From the NCBI GenBank assembly GCA_017470815.1, contig JAFUXT010000015.1, positions 1 to 53,048 of the forward strand: a stretch of 53,048 nt of DNA. The letters are read 5' to 3'. The first letter of the stretch is position 1; the number at the start of each line of letters is the position of its first letter. This document shows, piece by piece, positions 43,342 through 50,627 of the stretch. A model generated the notes under the pieces. That model saw only the letters and a list, made by a program, of their open reading frames with translations, ran no database searches and was not told where the DNA came from. Origin of the DNA: a bacterium. GTDB lineage: Bacteria > Cyanobacteriota > Vampirovibrionia > Gastranaerophilales > Gastranaerophilaceae. A program made the position numbers and the translations under genes.

Positions 43342-45087
43342 ATGAAAATGTCAAATATGTTTGTGCAAACAATGAGAGAGTTTCCGTCAGATGCGGAAGT
43401 AGTTTCACACAAAATGCTTGCAAGAGCAGGTTATATAAAAAAACTTACAAGCGGAGTTTATACTTTTTTGCCTTTAATGTGGCGGGTTTTGAAAAAAGTT
43501 GAAAACATTATTCGTGATGAGATGGATAAAGCAGGCGCGCAGGAACTTTTGATGCCGTTTGTTCAGCCAAAAGAACTCTGGGAAGAATCAGGCAGATGGA
43601 ATGCGTACGGCGGTGAACTTATGCGCTTAAAAGACCGCCACGGTAGAGAAATGTGTCTTGGACCTACGCACGAAGAAATTATAACTTCCGTTGCAAGAGA
43701 TGTTTTGAAATCATATAAACAGTTGCCTGTAAATTTATATCAAATTCAGTCAAAATTCAGAGATGAACGCCGTCCCCGTTTCGGACTTTTGAGAGGCCGT
43801 GAATTTATAATGAAAGATGCTTATTCATTCTCAACTTCACAGGAAGATTTGGAACGAGAATATCAAAATATGTGGCAGGCTTACACAAATATATTTAAAA
43901 GGTGCGGTTTAGATACAAAAGCGGTTCAGTCTGATTCCGGTGCAATCGGAGGCAGTGTATCGCATGAATTTATGGTAATTACTGACACAGATGCAGGTGA
44001 AAATGATGTTTTCTATTGTGATGATTGTGATTACAGTGCAAATTCAAATCACGCGGTTTCAAATCTGCCTGAAGTTGTAACAGATGGCGGATATAATGAG
44101 GCAAAAATTGTTGATACTCCAAATACTCATTCTATTGAAGAATTGAGTGCGTTTCTTAATTGTGCGCCGTCAGTAATTTGTAAAGCATTGGTTTATATAG
44201 TTGATAAAGCCCCTGTTATTGCACTTATTCGTGGTGATAAGGCGGTTGAAGAAACTAAACTTATGAACGCAGTCGGCGGACTTGATATAAGAATTGCAAC
44301 ATCTGCTGAAATTGAAGAAATGATGAACGAAAATGGTTTTAATGCAATAGCAGGATTTATCGGACCAAAAGGTTTGAAAAAATATGGGGAATATGAAATT
44401 AAAATCATTGCAGATAAGACGGTAACTGACCTTAAAAACTTTGTAATCGGGATTAACCAAACCGATAAACATTTGGTTGGCGCAAATTGGGGTGTTGATG
44501 TTGAATTACCAAGTCAGGTTGAGGATTTAAGACTTGTTGAAGCCGGTGATTTTTGTCCTCAATGCGGAAAACCTTTAAAAGTTACAAGAGGTATAGAGGT
44601 TGGTAATATTTTTCAACTCGGTACAAAGTATTCAAAACCGATGAATGCGGTTTATCTTGATGCAAACGGCAAAACTCAGCCTTATATAATGGGTTGTTAC
44701 GGAATCGGTGTTACAAGAACGGCTGCGGCTGCGGTTGAAGCACATCATGATGAATGGGGGATTAAATGGCCTCTTGCTATTGCGCCGTATCATGTTGTTG
44801 TTGTTCCTGTTAGTACTCAGGATGAAACACAAATGAAGGTTGCAAACGAAATTTATGAAAAACTTTTAAATTCAGGTGTTGAAGTTGTTTTAGACGACAG
44901 AAACGAGCGTCCCGGAGTAAAATTTAAAGATGCGGATTTAATCGGATTTCCGTTTAGAATTACGGTTGGTAAGACAATTGCTGATGGTAATGTTGAATTT
45001 GTCGAACGCTCAAACGGTGAAAAACTCACTATGACTGTGCAGGATGCAGTTGACAGAATCATAAAAGCGGTTAAAGAGATTGGTTAA
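43342..45087 (+). CDS. proS: Prolyl-tRNA synthetase, bacterial type (581 aa)
   Basis: The class II core is complete: motif 2 FRDERRPRFGLLRGREFIMKDAYSF, motif 3 in MGCYGIGVTRTAAAAVE, and the N-terminal TRREFPSDAEVVSHKML opening. The insertion (INS) editing domain lies at about 220-400 (ALVYIVDKAPVIALIRGDKAVEETKLMN). An anticodon-binding domain follows (VVVPVSTQDETQMKVANEIYEKL). It charges tRNA-Pro and clears mischarged Ala. ATG 43342 has AGAGG upstream and is preferred over a TTG at 43312. A hairpin follows the stop. Confidence 0.97.
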   Translation: MKMSNMFVQTMREFPSDAEVVSHKMLARAGYIKKLTSGVYTFLPLMWRVLKKVENIIRDEMDKAGAQELLMPFVQPKELWEESGRWNAYGGELMRLKDRHGREMCLGPTHEEIITSVARDVLKSYKQLPVNLYQIQSKFRDERRPRFGLLRGREFIMKDAYSFSTSQEDLEREYQNMWQAYTNIFKRCGLDTKAVQSDSGAIGGSVSHEFMVITDTDAGENDVFYCDDCDYSANSNHAVSNLPEVVTDGGYNEAKIVDTPNTHSIEELSAFLNCAPSVICKALVYIVDKAPVIALIRGDKAVEETKLMNAVGGLDIRIATSAEIEEMMNENGFNAIAGFIGPKGLKKYGEYEIKIIADKTVTDLKNFVIGINQTDKHLVGANWGVDVELPSQVEDLRLVEAGDFCPQCGKPLKVTRGIEVGNIFQLGTKYSKPMNAVYLDANGKTQPYIMGCYGIGVTRTAAAAVEAHHDEWGIKWPLAIAPYHVVVVPVSTQDETQMKVANEIYEKLLNSGVEVVLDDRNERPGVKFKDADLIGFPFRITVGKTIADGNVEFVERSNGEKLTMTVQDAVDRIIKAVKEIG

Positions 45088-45088
45088 A

Positions 45089-45319
45089 GTGTAAGTTGGG
45101 GTTTTTACCCCAACACTAACCCTCACCCGAATTTCTAACTTTCGCATCCGGTGTTCGCACTAAACGGATATCGGCTTCGCCTTTCATCCTCTGCTCACAC
45201 CGGCTCAAGTTGAAATTCTACTCTCTCCTTCGGAGAGAAAATTTTGAACAGTACCCTCTCCAAGGGAGAGGGCAGTTTTTCAATGCGAAGTATGAGCATT
45301 AGAAAAACGGGTGAGGGTT
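45089..45319. repeat. Nested palindrome cluster after proS
   Basis: A perfect hairpin GTTGGGG...CCCCAAC (45089-45116) is followed by a larger nested palindrome with outer arms AACCCTCACCCG (about 45117) and CGGGTGAGGGTT (to 45319). Inside lie TC-box hairpin H2 (45137-45216), a CTCTCC..GGAGAG pair, a TACCCTCTCC...GGGAGAGGG hairpin, and AATGCGAAGTATGAGCATT. No gene is seen in 45088-45376. Confidence 0.7.
45137..45216. repeat. TC-box hairpin element H2 with two nested mismatches
   Basis: The order is AACTT, TC, GCATCCGGTGT, TC, GCA, interior hairpin with TTCG, TGC, TC, ACACCGGC, TC, AAGTT. So one TC/TC mismatched hairpin is nested in another. The outer AACTT/AAGTT flanks plus TC match the uninserted form at 46532-46566. 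Confidence 0.65.
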
Positions 45320-45329
45320 AAACATATTA

Positions 45330-45359
45330 AATCGGACAGGAATTTTATCCTGTCCGATT
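45330..45359. terminator. Hairpin between proS and the 45377 gene
   Basis: AATCGGACAGGA (45330-45341) pairs perfectly with TCCTGTCCGATT (45348-45359) around a 6-nt loop. It lies just past the 3' end of the minus-strand 45377 gene, with only a short T-run, so it may be a weak terminator or a processing hairpin. Confidence 0.55.
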
Positions 45360-45376
45360 AAAAAAATTTATTTTAT

Positions 45377-45982
45377 TTATTCATAGTCTTTTTGGTCTGC
45401 GATTCCTTCACCTTTTACTGATTTGTTGTTAATTCTTGCGCTATCTTCATCATCAAGAATTACTCTGTTACCTTGACCACCTTCAATTTTTGCATTATCT
45501 CCATACCATCTGCTGCGATTTGCTGCCAAATCAACTGTTGTAGATTCGCAATTTTCAAGTTTTACATGTGCTATAGTATCCTTTGACGAACTGAATGTTG
45601 CTCCCATCATATCAGCAATTGTAAAACTGTTTTCATCTACAATCCAACCCTCTTTTGTAGACATCTCAATCCGTGGATTATTATTTTTCATCGGTATACC
45701 TTTTAAAGAGTGATAACCAACAAAATTACCGTTATCATCTATATGGGCATCAATATCTTTATAACTTTTTTCTCCTGTAGTTCCGTCTTCATATTCATAA
45801 TAATCTGCTTTTTCTCCGTCAGCTGCTTGCCTAACTGATGGTTGTTGTGAACTAAAAATCAATCTTTCTCCGCCATTTCTTGCTTTCAATTCATATTTGC
45901 CATTTGCAAGTTCTCGTCCTATAAATTGATTTGCGTTGTAAGTAACTCCGCCAAGTTTTTGTGTGCTAATCGGTTCACCCAT
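45377..45982 (-). CDS. Protein of unknown function, beta-rich (201 aa)
   Basis: I recognise no family. It starts MGEPISTQKLGGVTYNANQFIGRELANGKYELKARNG. The later VKLENCESTTVDLAANRSRW and GGQGNRVILDDEDSARI stretches look like short beta-solenoid turns. No signal peptide or membrane span is visible. The start has AAGGAG 7 nt upstream. It is isolated between repeats and divergent from the XRE gene at 46184, about 200 bp apart, which may control it. The acidic, Asn/Asp-rich composition suits an exported or secreted protein, but there is no secretion signal. Confidence 0.6.
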   Translation of the reverse strand: MGEPISTQKLGGVTYNANQFIGRELANGKYELKARNGGERLIFSSQQPSVRQAADGEKADYYEYEDGTTGEKSYKDIDAHIDDNGNFVGYHSLKGIPMKNNNPRIEMSTKEGWIVDENSFTIADMMGATFSSSKDTIAHVKLENCESTTVDLAANRSRWYGDNAKIEGGQGNRVILDDEDSARINNKSVKGEGIADQKDYE

Positions 45983-46098
45983 AATTTTAACTCCTTATCT
46001 TAATGTGTAATACCTCTCGTAATTTGTGTTGCAACATCACTTATCACTTGAATATATAAAAGTACTTATTATGGTAAAAATGCTAAAATTATTAAAAA

Positions 46099-46116
46099 TT
46101 GTTACATGTTGTTACA
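46099..46116. promoter_or_regulatory. Direct repeats in front of the XRE gene
   Basis: TTGTTACA occurs at 46099-46106 and 46109-46116, a 10-bp period, about 70 bp upstream of the XRE gene and 117 bp from the divergent gene. It could be the binding site of the XRE regulator. Confidence 0.35.
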
Positions 46117-46183
46117 ATTATAGTCGTATATACTACAAATATAATCGGTTGGAAAGTACGAAGATATCGTATAAACTCTAAAC

Positions 46184-46522
46184 ATGATTTGTAATGACAA
46201 AGAAATAATGAAAAAATTTGGGGAAAATGTAAAAAAGTACCGTATGAGGTTAGGATATACTCAGGAAAAATTGGCAGAACTTTGTGATTGTTCTTCTCAA
46301 ACAATATCAGGTACCGAAACAGGTTACAGTTTTCCGTCTTCAAAAGTATTATTCAAATTATCTCAAATGCTTCATGTACCGTTGATGTATTTGTTTAATT
46401 TTGGGGAAGACCCTGTTATTACAAGTAAAGAAAATGAGTCGGCAATTTCAAATTATTTATCGCAACTTACCCCTGAACAAAAAGAACTTGCACTAAAAAT
46501 TATTAAAGCGATAAATGACTAA
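46184..46522 (+). CDS. XRE-family regulator with C-terminal dimer region (112 aa)
   Basis: The HTH_3 domain reads FGENVKKYRMRLGYTQEKLAELCDCSSQTISGTETGYSFPSSKVLFKLSQMLHVPLMYLF. The C-terminal 35 residues (SAISNYLSQLTPEQKELALKIIKAIND) form a helix. This resembles small repressor-like proteins with the ISxxExG signature partly altered (TISGTETG), so DNA contact may be atypical. It is divergent from the gene at 45982. Its stop overlaps the start of a palindromic repeat at 46521. Confidence 0.85.
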   Translation: MICNDKEIMKKFGENVKKYRMRLGYTQEKLAELCDCSSQTISGTETGYSFPSSKVLFKLSQMLHVPLMYLFNFGEDPVITSKENESAISNYLSQLTPEQKELALKIIKAIND

Positions 46523-46590
46523 CCCTCACCCGAAAATCTAAGTTTCGTAAACTCAACTTGATTTTCTACCCTCTCCCAGAGGGAGAGGGG
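46521..46590. repeat. Palindromic repeat with an empty TC-box hairpin (H3)
   Basis: The AACCCTCACCCG start is shared with 45117. Hairpin H3 runs 46532-46566: GAAAATC, T, AAGTT, TC, G-TAAA-C, TC, AACTT, GATTTTC. The TC/TC mismatch is present, but the loop holds only TAAA. It appears to be the uninserted counterpart of H2. A CCCTCTCCC...GGGAGAGGGG hairpin ends it. Confidence 0.65.
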
Positions 46591-46622
46591 TAAATATTGC
46601 AAATCTGTGCTATAATTAACAC

Positions 46623-47447
46623 ATGTTCAATTGGCGGAAAATTTTAGGATATTTTATACTTATTTTGATTGCATTCAGTATGCTTTATCCGTTTTTTGCA
46701 ATGTTGAATTTATCTTTTGTTCCGAATGGTGAAATCTTTAATCAGGGCGGTAAACTTTTTTATACCCCTTTAACAACCGAAAATTATAAAAGCGTGTTTG
46801 AAAAAATTCCTTTGTGGCAATATTTTGCAAACAGTCTTTTTGTTGCACTTGTTACAACTGTAGGGCAGGTCGTTATCAGTGCATTTGCAGGGTATGCATT
46901 TGCAAGATTAAATTTTAAATTTCGTGACGGGTTATTTTTAATTGTTTTAATCACAATGCTTGCACCTCCGCAGGTGAATATTATCCCGCTGTTTTTTCTT
47001 ATGCGTCAGTTGGGATGGATAAATACTTATCAGGCTTTAATTGTTCCGGGGTTGTTTGGCGGGTTTGGAATTTTTATGATGCGTCAGTATTTTTTGGGGT
47101 TGCCAAAAGATTTGGAAGAATCTGCACGAATTGACGGATGCAATATTTTTCAGATGTTTTGCAGGGTAATTTTACCGCTTGCAATTCCTGTTATTTCAAC
47201 TCTTGCGATTTTCACTTTTGTATCAAGTTGGAACAGTTTTATGTGGCCGTTAATTGTTACAAATACCGAAAGTATGCGCACTTTGCCTGTCGGGCTTGCT
47301 ATATTTAAGGGAAGTTTTCGTGAAATTACCCTGTGGGGTGATTTGCTTGCGTGTTCGGTTATTTGTACTTTGCCTGTTGTCGGGGTATTTTTGCTCGGCA
47401 AAAAATATTTTATAAATGATATTATGCAGGGCGGGGTTAAAGAGTAG
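46623..47447 (+). CDS. Carbohydrate ABC transporter permease, MalG/UgpE type (274 aa)
   Basis: Six spans are visible, beginning IFKILGYFILILIAFSMLYPFF. The cytoplasmic EAA loop, EESARIDGCNIFQMFCRVILPL, matches the family consensus that docks the ATPase. It is the second inner-membrane subunit (MalG-type) of a sugar importer. No binding protein, ATPase or first permease is nearby, so the rest of the transporter is outside the window or this subunit serves a shared ATPase. No Shine-Dalgarno is seen at ATG 46623. A 73-bp gap separates it from the AsmA-like gene. Confidence 0.9.
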   Translation: MFNWRKILGYFILILIAFSMLYPFFAMLNLSFVPNGEIFNQGGKLFYTPLTTENYKSVFEKIPLWQYFANSLFVALVTTVGQVVISAFAGYAFARLNFKFRDGLFLIVLITMLAPPQVNIIPLFFLMRQLGWINTYQALIVPGLFGGFGIFMMRQYFLGLPKDLEESARIDGCNIFQMFCRVILPLAIPVISTLAIFTFVSSWNSFMWPLIVTNTESMRTLPVGLAIFKGSFREITLWGDLLACSVICTLPVVGVFLLGKKYFINDIMQGGVKE

Positions 47448-47520
47448 AAAAAGTGAATCGTGAATTGTGAGTTGTGAATAGGTGGTTTTTAAATTTACTT
47501 TTTTGTGTTAAAATGTTTTT

Positions 47521-50172
47521 GTGAAATTTTTTGGTCAATTCATAAAAGTATTATTAATTCTGACGGCGGGTCTTACGCTTGGTTGTTATGCATTTTTTCT
47601 TTTTGTTTTGCCAAATATTCTGACTTCTCCCGAAAATGTTCAGAAGTATGAAAATCTTTTGACTGAAAAAATCGGAGTTCCTGTTTCTGTCAAGGGTTTA
47701 AAAGTTAAGACAAGTCCAAGTTTATCGTTTGAAGTTAAATCTGACAACATATTTATTGTTCCGCAGAATAATACCGAACTTTTTCATCTTGATAAAATCA
47801 AATATGGCGCAAATCTTTTCAGGCTCAAACATGGTCATTTGTCGGCAGATTACATTTATGCCGATTTATCTGCCATGAAAAAATATTTAAAACTTGCACC
47901 GAGTAAAGAGAAAAAATCTTTTGATATGTCATTTTTTCCTGTGACTAACATCAAGGGTGCACAGATAAAATTTAATGACAAAAATTATCTTGATGTTGAT
48001 TATATCAAGTCAAAAAAACATAAGGGCACAATTATTACCCGTATGCTTGCAAATATTTACAGTGAATACTCAAAAGCCCCTGTCACTATTGGTGAAAACG
48101 GTTATATAACTTATAAAGATTGTGTCGGTTTTGAGCAGTTTTCCGTAAAATTGCCTAAGTCTGAAATTTTATTGACCGGTTCGCAAAAAGGAATGAAAAT
48201 TGCGGGTAAAAATCTGCCTGCAAGAGAGTTAGAGGAAGGTTTTTTATATTTTTACAAACTCAAACATCCTGACAAACGCAATTTTCTTGAGAATTTCTCC
48301 GATTTCAAAGGGACAATGGATGCGGATTTGTTTTTTGACAAAAGGGGTTTGACGGGAAAAGTAATTACTCACAATTTGGGTGCTAAATTCTCCAAGATAA
48401 AGGTTGATGTTTTTCTTCCGAAAACTGTTTTTGATTTCCAAGGCAGAGAAGTCGGGGCACAAACAAGCGGGACTTTTGGTACGGAGCCGGTTACGACAGA
48501 TTTTCACTTGACCGGTATGATGACGGATGATTTGCATGTTATGGGTAATGTTTCGTCTGTTTTTCAGGACAGGTTGACCAAAAAATATTTTCCCGCAGTC
48601 GGAATTTCGGGTAAGATTCCTGCCAATGTCAAATATCATACGCACAATCAAAATGTCAATGTTTATTATACTTTAACGCTTAATAAAGGCACTAATATTT
48701 TGAGTGAATGGGGTAATCTTGATAATATTGACAAAACCCGACTTTTGACAATGCATACCGTAAAAACAGGCGACCCGATGAAGATAGAAAGTTGGGAATA
48801 CAGCGCTGACGGAGTCAAGATTTTGTCAGGTTCGGGGAATTTTAAAAAAATCAACGGCAGATACACTCTTGCTGATATGAATGTCAAAACAAACGGCAAA
48901 ATCAGTGTGAATTATATCAAATCTTTCCTGCGTGATTATGTCAAAAACGGCGAATTTGATGCCGATTTGCACTTGGATATTCTAAAAGATGCTTTGTTAG
49001 GCAGTGTCAATTTGTATAACGCATCTCACGGAGATTTTTTGTATCTTAAAAATGCCAATATAAATGTCACTCCGCAAGATATTAGCCTAAATGCTATCGG
49101 CAGTTTTTATTCTGCGCCTATAAAGATGTCTGCTCGTGCGGCAAACCGTGTCAGTGACGATATTTTAATTCATTCGATAGATATTTATATGAAAGAATTT
49201 CATGTTCGCAAGGGCAAAATTGCCGATATGAACGAATCGTTTAAAGATGGAAACCCGAAACATAAGCCAAATCCGAACAAAAAGAAAATCAAATACACGG
49301 TTGAGCAGGGCAGAGTGGTTGTTGACCGACTTTACGCTGATTCATTTGATATTTACAATGCTAAAATAGAGGGGGCTTTAAAGAATAATATAGCATCATT
49401 TGTAATACCTCAAGCGGATTATGCAAATGGGTTGTTGAGCGCAAAAGGAATTTACAATTTAGATGATCACAGTTCAAATATTTGGTTTTACGCATCTGAC
49501 ATAGATTCAAATGTTGTAATGACAAGGTTTTTCCATTTGCCAAATCATATTAAGGGTACTGCTTATGCGACTTTGCATGCAATATCAAAGAACAAATTCA
49601 ATGATATTAAAGCAAATGCGACATTTGCCATCAGTGACGGTTATATGCCAAGAATTGCGGAGCAGGAAATTTTCGTCGGTGAAAAGCGTCCTGATGGTAC
49701 GAAAAAAGGCGTAAAATATACGTTATCAAAGATAGTCAATCTTGATTTTTCAAAGCCTGAGGATTATATGGCGAACATATACGGTTCGTTTAACCTTGAT
49801 AATGACCATTTGCGTGATTTAAGAATGTTTTTGAAAAGTGAGGGTTTGAGCCTTTATTTTGAGGGAATGTACGATATCCCGACTGAGTGCGGAAATTTAA
49901 GTGTTTGGGGCAAACGTAACAAGACTTTGGCAAAAGGTATCAGAGTATTTAAGATACCTGTCAATTTGTTGTACAGGATTATATTTGAACCGGAATACAG
50001 TTACGGTCAATATGAAAATAAGATAAAATTGATTCCGTCAATAGATGAAAAGATTACTGATGAGACTTCAACTTTCATGGTAAAAGTTATGGGTTATTTT
50101 AACCGTAAAGGCGGGTTAAAGTACGAGTTAAAAGATTTGCGTATGAAGTCTTCTTTGAGAAAGTTACGGTAA
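47521..50172 (+). CDS. AsmA-like inner-membrane-anchored protein (883 aa)
   Basis: The GTG start at 47521 is followed by one N-terminal span (FGQFIKVLLILTAGLTLGCYAFFLFVLPNIL). YENLLTEKIGVPVSVKGLKVKTSPSLSFEVKSDNIFIV then opens the AsmA fold, and the rest is repeated beta strands. AsmA/TamB/YhdP-type proteins form periplasmic bridges that move phospholipids to the outer membrane. The length and the C-terminal part (VNLLYRIIFEPEYSYGQYENKIKLIPS) fit an AsmA-like member. No partner genes adjoin. The upstream gene is the ABC permease. Confidence 0.75.
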   Translation: MKFFGQFIKVLLILTAGLTLGCYAFFLFVLPNILTSPENVQKYENLLTEKIGVPVSVKGLKVKTSPSLSFEVKSDNIFIVPQNNTELFHLDKIKYGANLFRLKHGHLSADYIYADLSAMKKYLKLAPSKEKKSFDMSFFPVTNIKGAQIKFNDKNYLDVDYIKSKKHKGTIITRMLANIYSEYSKAPVTIGENGYITYKDCVGFEQFSVKLPKSEILLTGSQKGMKIAGKNLPARELEEGFLYFYKLKHPDKRNFLENFSDFKGTMDADLFFDKRGLTGKVITHNLGAKFSKIKVDVFLPKTVFDFQGREVGAQTSGTFGTEPVTTDFHLTGMMTDDLHVMGNVSSVFQDRLTKKYFPAVGISGKIPANVKYHTHNQNVNVYYTLTLNKGTNILSEWGNLDNIDKTRLLTMHTVKTGDPMKIESWEYSADGVKILSGSGNFKKINGRYTLADMNVKTNGKISVNYIKSFLRDYVKNGEFDADLHLDILKDALLGSVNLYNASHGDFLYLKNANINVTPQDISLNAIGSFYSAPIKMSARAANRVSDDILIHSIDIYMKEFHVRKGKIADMNESFKDGNPKHKPNPNKKKIKYTVEQGRVVVDRLYADSFDIYNAKIEGALKNNIASFVIPQADYANGLLSAKGIYNLDDHSSNIWFYASDIDSNVVMTRFFHLPNHIKGTAYATLHAISKNKFNDIKANATFAISDGYMPRIAEQEIFVGEKRPDGTKKGVKYTLSKIVNLDFSKPEDYMANIYGSFNLDNDHLRDLRMFLKSEGLSLYFEGMYDIPTECGNLSVWGKRNKTLAKGIRVFKIPVNLLYRIIFEPEYSYGQYENKIKLIPSIDEKITDETSTFMVKVMGYFNRKGGLKYELKDLRMKSSLRKLR

Positions 50173-50209
50173 TATTCAGGAACCTCTCTCCGAGGGTAGA
50201 GGGGTTTGA

Positions 50210-50339
50210 TGTCATTGCGAGCGAAATTTTGCCCCCTGTAGAGGGGGAAATGGGCGATAGCCCAAAGGGGGTCAATAACACTCAACCCCCAACCCCGACT
50301 ATGTCGGTACTTCCCCCTGCAAGCATGGGGCAGAGGTTA
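50210..50339 (+). repeat. 130-bp dispersed repeat, family B, copy 1
   Basis: It begins TGTCATTGCGAG and contains CCCCCTGTAGAGGGGG and CCCCGACTATGTCGG palindromes. It is 126 of 130 identical to 51566-51695, where it is coding. This copy is intergenic. Confidence 0.9.
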
Positions 50340-50509
50340 GTGTGGCACAGAGGGCAGGTCACAGGTAATGCGCTGCCTAAATTAATGTAAACGAATGTTA
50401 CTATCCTGTTTAATTAATCATAAAGTATTATTAAGCATAAAAAATCCCCATATATAAGGTTTATATACGATTTTTGTCTAAATCTAAAGATGTATTTTTG
50501 TTAAGCGGG

Positions 50510-50538
50510 TTGATATGTTACATGACTTAAGTTATAAT
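50510..50538 (+). promoter_or_regulatory. Sigma-70-type promoter of the Pmp-like gene
   Basis: TTGATA (50510-50515), a 17-bp spacer and TATAAT (50533-50538) are the closest match to the consensus that I noticed in the window. The transcription start would fall near 50545, just before an AAGGA site at 50545-50549. Confidence 0.75.
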
Positions 50539-50627
50539 ATCATTAAGGATGAGTGTGATGTGCAGATTGAATTTTCACCTTATCCGATTTCGCGGAAGTA
50601 TATAAGAATATTGAATTACTAATTAAT

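Larger units (their letters stand above)
50173..50627. other. Intergenic stretch with repeat B1 and a promoter
   Basis: No long gene is seen. 50210-50339 is repeat B1. The promoter of the Pmp-like gene is at 50510-50538. A short frame from ATG 50558 (15 codons, stop 50603-50605) follows a good AAGGA site, so it may be a leader peptide or the original start before a frame change. Confidence 0.6.

Noticed and set aside
50210..50339. Repeat B as an insertion sequence end
   Set aside because: No transposase is encoded and there are no target-site duplications that I could see; it is short and palindromic, closer to a dispersed intergenic repeat.
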